Counted from the stretch's first letter, positions 13,461-26,640 are shown. The stretch is 64,000 nucleotides of DNA from Dromaius novaehollandiae (GCF_036370855.1 NW_026991456.1:3100001-3164000); one strand, 5' to 3'. Notes: generated by a model from the letters alone, not told the origin. Made by a program: numbers and translations.

Positions 13461-16400
13461 TTTGGAGGAAAGGACTGGGGACACAGGTTCCTTGAGCAAA
13501 CCAAAAAGATACACACTCTACAGCTATAAAGGAAGTCTAGGAACGAGGTGTGTAACAGAGGAGCCTAGTGCCATATGAGATGTTCTAGGGTATCGAAGAA
13601 GTTTTCTGCAGTTGTGACAGAGGATTTAGGAAACTTGCATGCTCTTCCGGAGTGTCACCCAGAAGCCAGGCACGTTATTGTGCAAGGAATCCCAGATGGA
13701 ATTAAACACGAATATTGAGATTCAAGAAGTACTCTCTGGGTGTATAGAAGCTGGGTGTCTAAAGCTAAGCAATTTGTCTAAAGTCCTCTCATAATCAGTG
13801 GAGATGCAGGATTCAATCTTGCATTGTGCATGTGGGCTTCCAGTGCCTTTGGAGAAGTTGTTTGGTGTCCTATCTGGCATCCAGCCACCACTCTAGAGAC
13901 AGGACAGATCTTCTGTTGGTCCTCTGCCATAGCTACTGTGCCCATCCAGGTTTTTCAAAGCCCCTAGGACATCACAAGTATTACTTGATGCCTATGTGGG
14001 GGCAACTGAATCAGCTTCCTAGTCAATGCAGTCTATGGAGTCTGAAGAGCAACTAATTTACTTCTGAAGTAAATAGCTTGCCTTGGATAATTTGCAAGAT
14101 GCATCCCACCCTAGATGACTGGCTCAGATGGAGACATTCAAAGTGTAGATAACTAATTCTGCACAAATAAATCCCACTTCAGATGCTTCACTGGAAAATA
14201 CAGACAACCAGTATTAAGCAATAATAGTTATCCACTGATCACTGTTACATTTATCTGCTTGTATGAGTGATAAAAGCCACACATCCTGTCCTTCATAAAT
14301 GGAATACACTTTCCCCACAGCTGTCCCAAAGTCCTGTGATGTCTTAAAGTCACCTTTCAAAATTATTTAGGAAATAGTGAGGACAAATCAAAGCTTGAGA
14401 TTAATTTTGCCTAATTTCAGGTGAGACTACAGTCTGGGCATCTTCATTTAAACTCCTAATCCATATTTCCTTTACAATCATAGGAGAAAAATAGGCAACC
14501 ACAGGGTGTAAATCACCTCACTCTGCTGTAAATAACTAGAATAGGTCAGGGCCCATTTCCAAAGGGACATTTCAAAATCTAACTGTTGAAGAAAAAAATC
14601 TTCTTGAGGGTCTTGAAATCTTGGAACTTATTTGCCTTTGGCTAGACAAGCTCAAAATTGCTTCCAGTGAGGGAGTCTCCCAAAATCTCAAGTGTCTGTA
14701 GAGCTGAGACACTGCACTCCAGCCAGCTTCTGTTTCATGGTGGTACATTACAGCATTGATTTGGACTTTGTCTTTTTGGGCTGACATGCCTTGCCTGCCC
14801 TGAGATGACTACAATGCAGACCCTTCCACTTGAGCAAGTAGGTCTGACTTGCTTTGTAGTTAACATACAGAAACACGTGTGTCTATAGGCATTCCTCTAG
14901 TCTATTTTTGATGGCTATTTTAGCTGAAGGAGAGGTGAGCTGAGCTGAAGTGGGCTCTCTATGTGCTGACTGTAATGAGAAGTACTCTATGGAGTAGCAA
15001 AGGAGACCAGAATGAACAATGGAGACACTCTTCATTTTGTAAACTACATGAACCCACCAGTGTGGATGAAGGAAGTTTTGGCTGATGCAACTTAATGTTA
15101 TCAAAGTCATCACAGAGGAAAGGCTGAAAAAACACTCCGTGACATGATTCTGTAAAGGGAAAGAAAGACAACTGGCAAATGGCTCTCATAACCCAGGTTC
15201 TTTCTGAAGAACCACAGCTGAGTTAAAAGAAACACATTCTGGCCTAACAGTTCAGGAAACATTTCTTGATACAACTTTATTATCAGGAAGACTGTCAGCC
15301 TTCTAATGAATATGGATAATTAATAAAGACTGTAGCTTACTGGAACTTCATCACCTTCAAAATGCTTTATTTTTCCAATTCTTTTAATTTACTTTGTGAC
15401 CAATTGTTCATACTACTTATTAGTAGGAACTAATGAACAAATTGCAAAAAAAAAAAAAAAAAAAAAAAAAAACTGTTCATTTGTTGGAATTTATTGAGGG
15501 AAATGTATTTCCAACTTTACCTGTGTTGTTGGAAAGTCAGTGTGAGAGAAAGGGAAAGATAGGGAATATTTTTTTTCGTTAATTGTATTCTAAAGATTGT
15601 CTGAATACTTTGCCACTGCCTCCTGTGTCCTGGTATCTCAAAGTCTTTAAAAAATGTAACAGAAATATACAGATCACAAAAACACAGCAACTTCTGTATT
15701 GGGTTATGCATGGGGCCTGTACAACCTAGACAAGTTTCTTTTGGTCGTGCCTCATTAAATCATGATTTAGAGAAGGTAAGTTTTCACTGTCAAGTCATTT
15801 AGGTCCTTTTTTACCCTGTAGCCATGTAATATGATTTTGAGGTTTTGTATTGAGTTTGCATGGCCTCAGGACTGCAGCTTCTCAGGCCTGCTCTGACAGA
15901 ACTTTTCTTGACCTGCCTGCAGCTTTTTGAAACAAAAGTTTTAACTTAGTTTACTTACAAAAGCAATAACAAGCCGTTGTTCTGTGTGGATTGAGATATT
16001 TACAACTCCTACATGATGATGCAGTAGAGAGAAATTTAGGCCTGGTACAATAGCAGAAGCCTTCAAAAGTGGAGATGCAGGATGCGGTCTAGAGGAGTAC
16101 AGGCATGGGATGGTAAGAGATGGGGCACAGCTTGGCTTTGGAGACCCCACAGCTATACACCACTCGCCAATGGTCAGTGTAAGAAATGCAGACCTGGAGC
16201 AGGACAAAACTAGTTTTAGGGGTAACAAAGAGAATACAGAAATAGCATCTAACATAAGTCGAAGGTAAGTAATTTTGGAGATAATACGGAGATACAGAAC
16301 AAAGAAGAAAGAGCAAGGTGTAAAAAGTGTGTTAGCAAACATATGAAAATGACCACAAGTGGATACTAGAGTGAGGAAGAAGAAACCATCAACTTGAACA

Positions 16401-16707
16401 TCATATTCAACCTCTTGAAGGACTCCAGATGATGACTACTCGCTGTAACAACCCACCGACAACACCAGAGTGAAACTAGCAACTTTAGGACCCAGGGTAG
16501 CAGGGGAACAGTGAGCGTAACACTAGGAAAAGGGGTGGAAACTGAAAAGTATGTGTATAACAGTTTTAACTATTTTTATAATTATATTTCTCTTTCTGTA
16601 ATAGTCAGATCTGGACTGGTAATGATTCTTGGACTGGACTGCTAAGACATTCTGAGTGGCAAAACACATATGTGAAACACACACACACACACACACACGC
16701 GCGCGCG

Positions 16708-16745
<38 letters not shown>

Positions 16746-17518
16746 AGCATGACTTTATCTTAGGGCCAGACGGTCACTTCAGGGGTCCCAGGGAGGGCTA
16801 GGCCATGTGCTCTGTAGTGTGGGCCCAGCCAGTCTGCTCTGTAGGGGGACTGGCCTTAGCTTCAGACCCTGTTGGTCTGCACCACTTGACTTAGAGGATA
16901 AAGACTGCTCTCTGCAGTGTGCAGCAGTGTTGGTTTTAGTAGTGTGAAGGTACCCACTTCATAAATGGAATACACTTTCCCCACAACTGTCCTAAATTTT
17001 TTTTCTTTCTTTGATGGAACAAACTGGTTCACTCCAAAGAAAACCTGGGACTGAAGCATTATGCATTTAGTGGGGACCAGATTCAGGGAGAAGCCAAGGG
17101 GCTAAACGCTTTGAGAGAGTAGATGTGACATCACCTAAGCAAGTCTTTTGGTATCTCCCTCATGGTACCAGAAGAAACTGTCATAATTCAGAAGTGACCC
17201 ACCCATCAGTTCTGGACATCGACCTGAGGATGGAATACTTTTCCTTTGGAAGGGGCCTGTGTCCATTAATTATAGAGGGAAGCTCTGGGTGGGAGCCAGG
17301 TGCCCAGGCATAGACATCTGATTCTGTTCTAGACACCTTGAGGCATTGGAGACATCCCTAAAGGCTGTGAGAAATGACACAGAAGCTATGGGAATCCTGT
17401 GCCCTATGTACCAAGATACCCCCTGTCCCCAGTAAAGAGACCATTTCTTCTGTGGCCTTATCCCTTTGATGAGAGCAGCCTCCATGGCCACCAGCTACCT
17501 TCAAACGAGAGCTTTGTT
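13461..17518. other. Intergenic, no supported gene
   Basis: Holds a 27-base A run at 15,446-15,472 and an AC/GC microsatellite at 16,676-16,743 (listed separately). A segment of about 36 bases at 14,293-14,328 recurs almost unchanged at 16,957-16,992. The 133-codon minus-strand frame at 15,941-16,342 has no recognisable domain and I do not call it a gene. Confidence 0.45.
16676..16743. repeat. (AC)n-(GC)n-(AC)n microsatellite
   Basis: Alternating purine-pyrimidine tract of 68 bases. An AC block is followed by a short GC block and then a longer AC block. Alternating CG/CA sequence of this kind is the classical type able to adopt left-handed DNA. Confidence 0.95.
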
Positions 17519-17810
17519 CCCTCCTCCACTGTGTTGCTGAGCTTCTTCACACTGACCACTGTGTTTTATGCCTGCACTAGATATACTATCCCAAGAATAC
17601 CCTCTGCTGGAAGCTGGAAGCAACCTTCTTCACCTGCATATCTCACACTGCCATAGTCACTATCGCATATGCTAGCTCCATTTTTGGCTATGTGGGACCT
17701 GAACACAGCAAATCCTTTGCACTAATCAAAGCCTGAAAAAAGGGTTCAGCAGAGGGTTACCCCCATGGTGAGCAGACTGCTTTGCCGTAAGCTCTCAGCA
17801 ACTTTGCAGG
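17519..17810 (+). pseudogene. Olfactory receptor 3' fragment (TM5-TM7), heavily decayed
   Basis: The reading STVLLSFFTLTTVFYACT followed by PRIPSAGSWK corresponds to the end of OR TM5 and the start of the third intracellular loop. After a frameshift near 17,620 it continues as CISHTAIVTIAYASSIF, then a Pro-Glu-His-Ser-Lys-Ser segment: TM6 and the third extracellular loop. A TGA at about 17,737 and further frame loss precede a degraded remnant of the PMVNPLLY motif near 17,760-17,780. The upstream TM1-TM4 part is not recognisable. It lies 1.8 kb upstream of another OR pseudogene in the same orientation, consistent with a decayed tandem cluster. Confidence 0.6.
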
Positions 17811-19624
17811 TTCCTCTAAGAGAGTACATTCAGCAGAAGAATAATTTTAGGTGACATCCAGCAGACTAAGAAGACACGACCCTTTGAATGTTGGAACTTA
17901 TCCAGAAAATGGGAAGCTGGGACTGTCACCTCTGATTCACTAAGGCTACAGTGATATTGCTGTAGGTGACTGGGCTTGAGCTTTTGCTCATTTATAGGCA
18001 GCAGTTTAATTTCAGCAAATCTTCCAGATGAACCCAGTACAGATATTCCCCTGTGCCAGACTACAGGCAGAGGGCAAGACAGGGCATTTGGGACCTAGGA
18101 CTAACCTGAGCCCCAAGTTAAAATGCCAGTGCAAACATGGGGTATTGCCCACTACTGGGCTTCCCATTTTACTCCCTATATAAGAGCCACGTGCTATGCT
18201 CTGAGATGAGGTCTGGGGGGACAATACAGTTTGTGGGGAACCTTTGTTTCACTGCTTAAAACCCGTCATCTCCTCCTCCCACCCTTGCATTTTTGAGGCA
18301 TCCTATTTGTGGAGTCATCTGCTCCTTTCCTTTATATGTCTAAAACCAAATGCAAAGGTGGAGGGAAAAACGTCAGCATTTATTGCCTGTGTTTTCCCTT
18401 GGCTTCCTTCTGTTAGATATGTTCTTTGGTTTGAAAAAGAAATTAGCTACTAAATAAATTAAGAGATTTGAGATTGAAATAGGGAGTTTCATCTACTTCA
18501 CTGGAGGTGTCTGTGAGCAGCTGGAGTCCGTGCTCATTTTCCCTTGGCTCCCTATATAGTCAACAGAGATGAAGAGAGAGCTCTAGAGGCTGGGTCCTCC
18601 CAGACTATAATCACTATGTGAAAGAAGTGTTACCAGTCTCTTCCAGACACTCTTCTCTCTCTGCCCTGACAATATGAGAGTATGCTAACTTGCTCAAACT
18701 GAAGTACCCAGCTTTTAGACACCTAAAATACAACCTTACTTAGTGTTTCCTTTGTTCCAGATGCTTCCTATTTCAAATAATCAAAAGGACAGCCTTTAGG
18801 TTTTTCGTATGAGATGATTCCCCCTCCCCTAAAGGGAAAGCAAGGCATTTAGGTCAGGATATTTAATAACAATGGAAAGTGGCAACTGTTTGTCAATAAT
18901 TCTATTTTGGTGCATAGTGGTGTCAGATGAGACTGTGACACACCCACTTCCAATGACTGAAGGGAACCCTAATGAAATTCACTATTTAGAGTATTAAAGA
19001 AGGCAAGCTATACTTGTTCCCTATTTCCTCCCCTTTTCTGGAGAAACAGAGAGGAAGAAGATGTGGAAGAAAGCGGGGGATCACGAAAGAGATACTCGAT
19101 ATTGGCTTGTTTTGAAATCAACAGCCTCCCAGATGTTCTGAATCAAAAAAAGGCAAGTACTGAAAAGTAGAAGGAATACCTTTCAAAATGCATATATAAA
19201 TATAAATATATAAAGGGATGGTCTGGCATCTGCAGATAACAGGAAGCATTTTTTTCTGGGAGATTAGTTTGGCTTTTGAAAAACAAATGTGATGGATGTT
19301 TGCAATAAGTCAAAGTGAACTGGGAATTTCCAAGGCATGGCATGAAATAGTTCACAATCTCTTTACAATATTGTGCTCTTGGGAAAGAATCCTTTGTGAG
19401 AGTTTGGAAAAGGTAGAAAGAAGACAGCAAAATCTCTGAGGACTGTAAATGTTAAACGGAGAAATCAGGGTGCAATGAATGGTTGAGAGGAATATTCTGT
19501 CTGTGTTACATAGGAAGCAAGCAAGGGAGCAAAGAAGGAAGGATATACCCTCCTGTGCAGATTGTGAAATTCTCACACTTGTTTCTTCCTGCTCCCCTCT
19601 CAGCAGGATGTACTGAAATTGGGC
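17811..19624. other. Intergenic, no supported gene
   Basis: AT-rich spacer between the OR fragment and the next OR pseudogene. No exon or repeat of known class recognised. Confidence 0.5.
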
Positions 19625-20570
19625 ATGGGACCAGGAAATGAAACTGTAGTTGCTGAGTTCATCCTAGAGGGTTTCTCAGGGCTTGATCAAAGACTACAGT
19701 TGTTTCTGTCCCTGCTCCTTCTACTCATATACCTGACAACTGTGATAGGTAACACATTTTCCTCATGTGTGTGGATCACCACCTGCAAACCCCCATGTAC
19801 TTTTTCATCAGCAATCTGGCATTCCTGGAAATCTGGTTTACATCCTCCACAACTATCAAATTGTTGGTGATTCTGGTCTCTGGTAGGAGGACAATCTCAT
19901 TCAGCAGCTGCTTTGCCCAATCCTATTTCTATTTTTCCCTGGGTGGTACAGAGTTGGCTCTCCTTGTTGTCATGTCCTTTGACCGCTACGTTGCCATCTG
20001 CCAATCTTTGCATTATGCTGCTGTCATGGCAGCTCTGCAACCACCTCGTTGTTGCTGCTTGGATCATAGGCTTCACACTCTTCAGTTACCACCTGGTCCT
20101 GCTCTCAAAAGCTGACTTTCTGTGGCCCAAACAAGATCCACCATTTTTTTTGTGACAACTCTCCCTTGTTCAAACTGTCCTGCTCTGACACCAGCCTGCT
20201 TTGGAAAGTAGACTCTCTTTTCATATCATTTGTAGTGCTGGGTTCCTTATGTTTAATCCTGGTGTCCTACATGTGCATCTTCCATTGTATTCTGCACATG
20301 CCATCAGCATCTGGGAGGCAGAAAGCTTTTGCTACATGTTCTTCCCATTTCATCACTTCAGCCGTTGCATATGGAAGCTGCATTTTTCTCTATGCGCGAC
20401 CCTCAGAAGATGTTTCCTTGGAGACTAACGGAACTGTAGCTTTGCTGAACACTGTCCTGTACCCATTCTTAAACCCCTTCATCTACAGTCTCAGAAACAA
20501 GACTGTGAAACTGGCCCTGAAGAAAGCCAATGGCTGTGCAAAGGTTCAGCTTTTCCCCCAGTCATGATTT
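19625..20570 (+). pseudogene. Olfactory receptor pseudogene, class II, OR6/OR10-like
   Basis: The ATG at 19625 opens MGPGNETVVAEFILEGFSG, a normal OR N-terminus with an N-glycosylation site. TM1 ends in IGNT, then a frameshift near 19,752-19,768 moves the frame to one reading QTPMYFFISNLAFLEIW, a TM3 with LLVVMSFDRYVAICQSLHY, and a start of TM4. A second frameshift near 20,030 leads to the TM4 reading VVAAWIIGFTLFSYHLVLLSK, which hits a TGA at 20,153 soon after. A third shift restores LFKLSCSDTSLLW, TM5, KAFATCSSHF (TM6) and PFLNPFIYSLRN (TM7) to the stop at 20,565-20,567. Total length matches an OR of about 310 residues. The conserved motifs are intact in pieces, so inactivation looks relatively recent. 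Confidence 0.9.
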
Positions 20571-23500
20571 TCTTGAGATAGCAATTTTAATTATGTATCA
20601 TATAAAATATCCCACACATATGTATGTAGCTACTAAATACAGGTGCCTCAGGAGATTTATTTTCTTATTGGATTGTAGTAGTGAAAGGAAGAAATGTGAA
20701 TTGTGTGTCTTAGAGGGGGTTAGTATAAACAAAATCTAAAAAATATTAATAAAATGTTGGAAACACGCTTCTTAGGACTGGGGCATAGACTGCCAGCAGG
20801 TGCTGACACAAGGAGGCTTTCATAAGCTTTCTCAGGAAATTTAGCTGAAAACTCTGGGGACAATGTCCCAGGACTGTTGAGAAAAGCTCAGAACACCTTC
20901 TCTCCCTGAAAAACAGAAAAGCTCAAAACACCTTCTCTCCCTGAATAACAGAATATGCTAAGCACAAAAATTAAGCTCCAGCCTGGGTCTTTCTGCACTG
21001 CAGCGGAGGATGTGTTGGCCCTGGTCTTCTCATCCAGGCCCACAGCTCCACCAGCAATGTGAGGTTAGGGTATGCAAGCAGACAACTAGGCTCTGGCTTG
21101 AGGTTGAGCTAACTGACTAAATTGTTTAGTATGTATGTGCTTGAGTACATACATGGTCAAACTGGGACCAATGAGGAAAAAAACTACTTAGAGATGGACT
21201 GTTTATTGCAAAGGGAATAAAACTGGAGAAAGGGAGGGATCAATTGAATCATGGAGGAAAAAGCATGGGAAAATGGAGGGAGAGGGAATAAATGGGGCCA
21301 GTTTTGTGTAAGCAAGCTGCTGGCAAGTACACTTGCCTGGCTAAGCTGTGTGCCTAGTCACTGCAGTCTGCCTTAGCTTCCTATTAAATCCTATTCCTAG
21401 CTATTTTCTGGGTGAGCGTGCTCTCTGTTCAGTGTGAGTGCATGTGTGGAAGGCTTGCAGCCCTCAAGGCAGCCAGCTGCCAGAGACACCCGTGCAAGGG
21501 TGCGTGTGAGGTCTCCTGCAAGCTTTGAGTCTCATTAGCCAGTGAGCAAAAAGAGGACCAGGCCATTTGCATGGTTCATGTTTATAAGTGCTGCTCGTGT
21601 CTCTATGGTGCCTGTAAAGGTACTGTGCCCCTGGCTGAATTGATTTTCTGGTGGCCCACATGTCCATACAGAGTGTGTGTGTGCCTATTGGAAGTATATG
21701 CACAGCCTCACTGCTGACAGGACCAGGGAGCAGAGAACCGCAGCAGTCTCCTATCCAGTGGACCAGGAAGGAGGAATCCCCTGGATCCGAAAGTCCACCA
21801 GATTCAGCGTCCTTTAACAGTGCAGACCTTGGAGGTGCTGCAGCTACTTGATCTTGATGTCAAGGTCCCACTTCTCCATTACTTTGTGATCCCCAAAGGG
21901 GACAGAGATGACTATAGGCTTAGGCTTCGGAGTTGCAGCATGAAAGACCAGCTTTGACACACATCTTTCTATTTCCCCATTATTAATTTAAGCAATATGA
22001 ATACAGAGATTTTATAAGTGTTTGGGTCAGTGATCCCCTAGAGTCAAAGGGAGATTTTTTTTGTTGTTGTTGATCAGACTTATCATCTGCCAACCTTTAT
22101 CGTAAAAGTGGCTGGGTTTGGACAGGCAGTGCCATATGAACTACCCTCCATTTTAAAACCATCTACAGAAAGTAATACTATTTAGTCGATCTAAATAGCA
22201 GGGGCAATGATCACTGTTTTGCTGGCGGTCTATGAGCAGGACAGTCATGCTGAGCAAAACTTCATTGTCTGAGGATCTGCTGCACATTACTATACCCATC
22301 TTCATCATATCCAAGAGTAAAAAAATAGCTGGGGGATTTTTAAGCCAAATATGTATTGCAAATATCTCAAGACCTGTTTTCTCCTTTTACACAACGAATA
22401 TTACTCTTGTATTAAGAGTGTCAGGAAGGTATTTAGGTCGAGAAAATCTTTTGGGCTTTGTCAGACATTGCACAAGCATCTCCATAGCTACATTATTGCC
22501 ATTCCCGTCTCCTGCAAAACTGTGCAGATAACATAGGCACAAGAATAAGGTGTCCTAATTGCAAGCTTATATGTAGATCTGGGCCAGCACAAGGCCATGG
22601 CTATTAGACTTTAAATGGTTTGTCTATGATTTTGTGAGAGAGGTGCACAGTCTACATGAAAAAGCGTCTCAAATGTAAAAGCTGGGAATGCAGTTTGTAT
22701 CATGAAAAGATCTTGAATGTCATCCAGCATCATTTTTTCATGCCTGTGGTCAAACCCCCAGAAATAGGGAAGGGCTATATTTTCTATGATACATAACAAA
22801 TACAGGAAATTGGAACAAATGTCCGAAATCACATTTCTTTCCTGGAGTTAGCACTGGAAGTAGCATGGGATGAAGAAGGGGTAGAAAGGAAACCTCAGTG
22901 AGAATGAGACTTAAAAAGGGTCATGAGTCTCATGGGCTTTCTTTGGCTGTTTATGAACACAAAGTTTCAGGGCTAACACCCCCTAGCAGATAATGCCAAA
23001 GGCTGTGATGGCCCCTTTGTTGTTAGTCTGCTTCTGAATAAGTAAATAAATAAATAAATAAGGACCTAACACTAATCACCCAGGGAGTCATATGCATAGA
23101 AATCCCCAGCCTGAGTATATGCTTCATAGGCTCCTTAAACTTTTCACCCATGAAACCAAGAAGCCTTCTCTAAGCATTGGGATTTGAGAGTTGCAGAGGC
23201 TATTTTCTCCATTTTTTTAAAAACTGCTGAAAATAAAAGTTATGTAGGCCCTCCTCCATAATCTATGTATCATGAAGTAGACAGCAGGTTGCCCAATGAG
23301 AAAAAAGCAATTGCTGGTGTGACAGCAAGTGAATGAGGGGAAGATCTCTGACGTGCAAAAAAGGCTGCGCTACTATAGCCAACAAGATGTGAAAATCTTG
23401 AGGGAAGCTTGCTGGTGGGAAAATAGGGACTAAAATGTAGCTACAAGTGTGGCCGCATGTGTTTCAGTGAGGAAGAGAGGTCACTGCTATCTGGTTGTGA

Positions 23501-23749
23501 AGGCTTGGAGTCTGGAGGGCTTGGCAAGGTCTCAGAGCACTTCCTCTGCCATGTTGTCCAGTTCTGATGCAATAATTCTCCACATACACAGGTCTGTAGC
23601 CAGTCACCAGCAAGCTCCTTCAAAGCATGACTCTCCTTATGGCCTAAGAGAGAGCCACGCACCTACTTTTTCACATTGCTGCACTGCTGCTTGTGACCGA
23701 AACTGTGCCAAAAGCTTTGCCCAGCCCAAGTGCACAGCATTCTGAGTAA
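20571..23749. other. Intergenic, no supported gene
   Basis: No recognisable exon. A 21-base direct repeat unit occurs twice at 20,885-20,910 and 20,917-20,943, and an AAAT-type run lies at 23,040-23,062. The 99-codon frame at 22,232-22,531 and others have no domain. Confidence 0.45.
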
Positions 23750-23849
23750 CAGCATCACTGCCTGCACTCAAACAGTCCTCGGCATGGGGAGCTGGTGCAC
23801 ATGCTTGAGGGAGTGCTCTCAGCACAGTGCTCACAGCCTTCATGCAGAT

Positions 23850-26255
23850 GACTTTGGATTTCCACCAAGGAACCATAAAACTCAATCAAGTCTTCTAATG
23901 CCTTAATGATGTGAGCCTGGGTAGCTGCAGCACAAAAGTGGGTGCACAATAGACCAGAGCAGGAATCTACAGTGGTCAGGACATATTTGTGCCACTGGCT
24001 CTCCAGTAGGGATCATCAATTTGACACACCTCCACAGGTATTCGTCCTCTGCAAATATACACCTTTTCAGTCTGCAGCCACCATGGAGCTAAGTGGGTAC
24101 AATGGGGGCAATGCTATCTTGTCCCTTTTTATGCGATGATAGTGGTGTGAAGACCTCGAACACTAGCCCATTGGGTGGCCCTATCTCCACCCAGATGGCC
24201 GCTTTTGTGGTGAATCCAATCTGCTAACCCTGGAGCAATAATCATACTAACAGCCACCATAGCATCTACCTTGGCATCTCGGGAATTACTAGCTGCATGG
24301 GTGTCCACATGTCTAATGGCAATTTGACACTGGGTGCAGGCTTCCCAGATACTAGGCCATAGGGGCTTTCTCCATATCGGCTTGTCATGGATAGCCCATC
24401 CTGATGTATACCACACTACCATTTATACAGTGAGAGTCTTGTACACTGCCCAACTGTCAGTGTATATAAATAAGAGCTCTTCATTTTCTGTGAGCACTAG
24501 ACTGCCTGAAGTTTGGCCCACTGTCCTGGGCCAGTCTCATACAGAATCTCTTTGACAGTTGGATTAAAGGTCACAGTTCAGCACCACCTCCCTGCCTCTT
24601 TATATGAGGATGAACCATCAGTGAACCATGCGTGTTCTTGCTGCTCCACTGTCAGCTGATTGCACTGGGGGGGTTTCTACACATAGAGATTCTGGGGCTG
24701 CAGCTAGAGGGTTACACTGCCAATCATCCTCGTGGGTAACTCCTCAAAGGTGACGGCCCCTAAGAGATGAGCATGAGCATCTGTGATGCCCAGTTTAGAT
24801 GCCTTCACGTGTAGTTGCAGACAATGCTTCCACTTCCACAAAGTCTGGACTTCTGCAGTACCACTTCTAGCTAGTGGTCCTTCATCTTGGATCCATCTCA
24901 TTATGGGCAAAGAAGACCACACTACCACTGTGATAGCTTCTGTTTGTTGAAGAGCCCAGACTACAGCCAGTGTCTGCTGTTGCATTGGGGTGTATTGTTC
25001 AGCCAAACCCCATAATGGTTGGGACAGTACCCAACGGGTTCTTTATGGGTCAAGGCTTGATGCCACAGGCACCCTGAGGCTATGTCATCTACTATGGTGA
25101 CTTCCAGCTCAAAAGGGGTTTCTCGTCTTCCTGGGCTCTGAAGTGTATGCTGACTTAAAGCTTCCTCAGCTTGAGCAAGGCTGCCTTCTGTTTAGGGCTT
25201 CAGTCAAAGGTGGCTTTCTTCCTCACTATGGCCTGTGTGCGCTGTATAACATACCTGAGATGTGAGATGAAGGTTTGCCAGTACCCCATAAGCCCTAGAA
25301 AGGACTGGGTCTGACCTAGAGACGTTGGTTCGGGGAAGTGGGTAACAGTCTCCATGGCTTTTTGTGGTATTTTCCTCTGGGGACCTGACCACAGTATGCC
25401 TAGAAAGATGACTTCATTGCTGGGGCCCTGTATTTGGGTTCACTACCCACTTTCTATTGGTCAACGTATCTAGGACTCAGGCTTTTGCTTCAACAACGCT
25501 TGCTTCAGAGGGACTGCTTAGCAAGATGTTGTCAATATAATGTTCCATTACTACCTTATTGGTCAGGGTCACCTGGTCAAGGTCCCTGCTTACCAGCTGG
25601 TAACAAATGGTGGGGCTATGCTTGTGACCTTGTGGCAACACCCGAAAGGTATATTGGCGGTTTTTCCAGGTAAATGCAAATTGATCTTGGCTCTTCTGTG
25701 TCATGGCAATAGAGAAAAAGGCATTTGCCAAATCTATTACCACATGCCAGTGTCCTCTTCTGGTGGCCAGTTGTTCAATGATGGACACCATGTTGGGCAC
25801 AGCTGCAGTCAACATCGAAGTTATGCTGTTAACGTTGTGGTAGTCCACTGTCATTCTCCAGGAACCATCTTTCTTTTTCACTGGCCAAATGGGGTTAAAG
25901 GCACCGGCTGCTGGGCAAATAATGCCAGCAGCCAAAAGGCCACAGATCGTATCTGTTATCTCATCATGCCCTCCAGGTATACAGTACTGTTTAGTGTTAA
26001 CAACAGTGTTAGACACAAGGAGCTCCACTGGGTCCCATTTAAGGTGCCCTCTCAAAATAGTAATAGCTGTTTTAATGTATAAGGGCCCCCCAAAAGAAGA
26101 GGAGCTCCACTGAGTATTGATTATTTTTCCTCGGAGTATATCAACGCCTAAAACATACTCTTGGATTGGGAACACCAACACAACAACCTTAACAGCGGGT
26201 GATTTGCCCATAGACAGTTTTAATTGCATGGGAGTGGCTTACACACTAGCTCCGC
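23850..26255 (-). pseudogene. Endogenous retrovirus pol remnant (protease tail, RT, RNase H, integrase start)
   Basis: The best frame, 26229-25477, runs from a protease C-terminal segment into a reverse transcriptase finger-palm region. The RT has a V-I-D-L-A-N-A-F motif with the first catalytic Asp, the L-P-Q-G motif, and a Y-I-D-N box where the second Asp of the usual Y-x-D-D is Asn. The connection region continues in broken frames (25,470-25,200). RNase H sequence lies at 25,006-24,704 and 24,420-24,300. An HHCC-type integrase zinc finger (H-H-K-S-G-H-L-G) lies near 24,215, and the integrase core starts near 23,950 but loses similarity at about 23,850. Many stops and frameshifts, no gag, env or flanking LTR seen. 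Class I or III-like by style; exact class not determined. Nonfunctional old copy. Confidence 0.85.
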
Positions 26256-26289
26256 TGAGGCTACTCACAGCCACTAAGCCTCCCTGGTG

Positions 26290-26640
26290 GGACGGAGTCC
26301 CATGCAAAATGCTGTCATGCACTGGCATGCTGAGGCTTCCTCCTGGCTCCCAGCAGCACTCTGCTTCAGCCACGAACCTGGGAGAGGAGAGAAGGGTTTC
26401 TCTCAGCCCTTCTGTGCTTGAGGATGATTTTCCTGCCCGTCCCCACTCCAGTGCTCTGCACTATCTCAGCTCTGAGCCTGGCAATCATGTCCATGCCAGA
26501 ATGCCTGGCCCACCATATTAGTCCTCACCTTGTCTTTCTCCTGTGTCTTTCTGAGAGAAAATGAGGAAAGCCCCAACGCTCTGCACTCTGACTGTAAAGT
26601 GCGAGTCTATGAACACAGCAGGTGACATACTTATTCTTGC
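26290..26640 (-). repeat. Duplicate of an FSIP2-like intron segment, abutting the ERV pol
   Basis: This stretch closely matches 30,030-30,345, which is the intron between two FSIP2-like exons. Both have the run around CATGCTGAGGCTTC, the block around GAAGGG-TTC-CTCAG, CTTTCCTGCC-GTCCCCAC, GCGCTATCTCAGCTC-like sequence and the closing CTATGAACAC. The similarity starts right after the pol remnant ends, so the ERV fragment sits at the edge of a duplicated gene piece. Exon sequence itself is not recognised in this copy. Confidence 0.7.

Noticed and set aside
15941..16342. 133-codon minus-strand frame
   Set aside because: No domain, atypical composition, overlaps other frames; likely chance.
23441..23850. 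Continuation of integrase below 23,850
   Set aside because: The catalytic-region similarity stops at 23,850; the following frames show no integrase motif.
25540..26082. 180-codon plus-strand frame
   Set aside because: Antisense shadow of the ERV reverse transcriptase.
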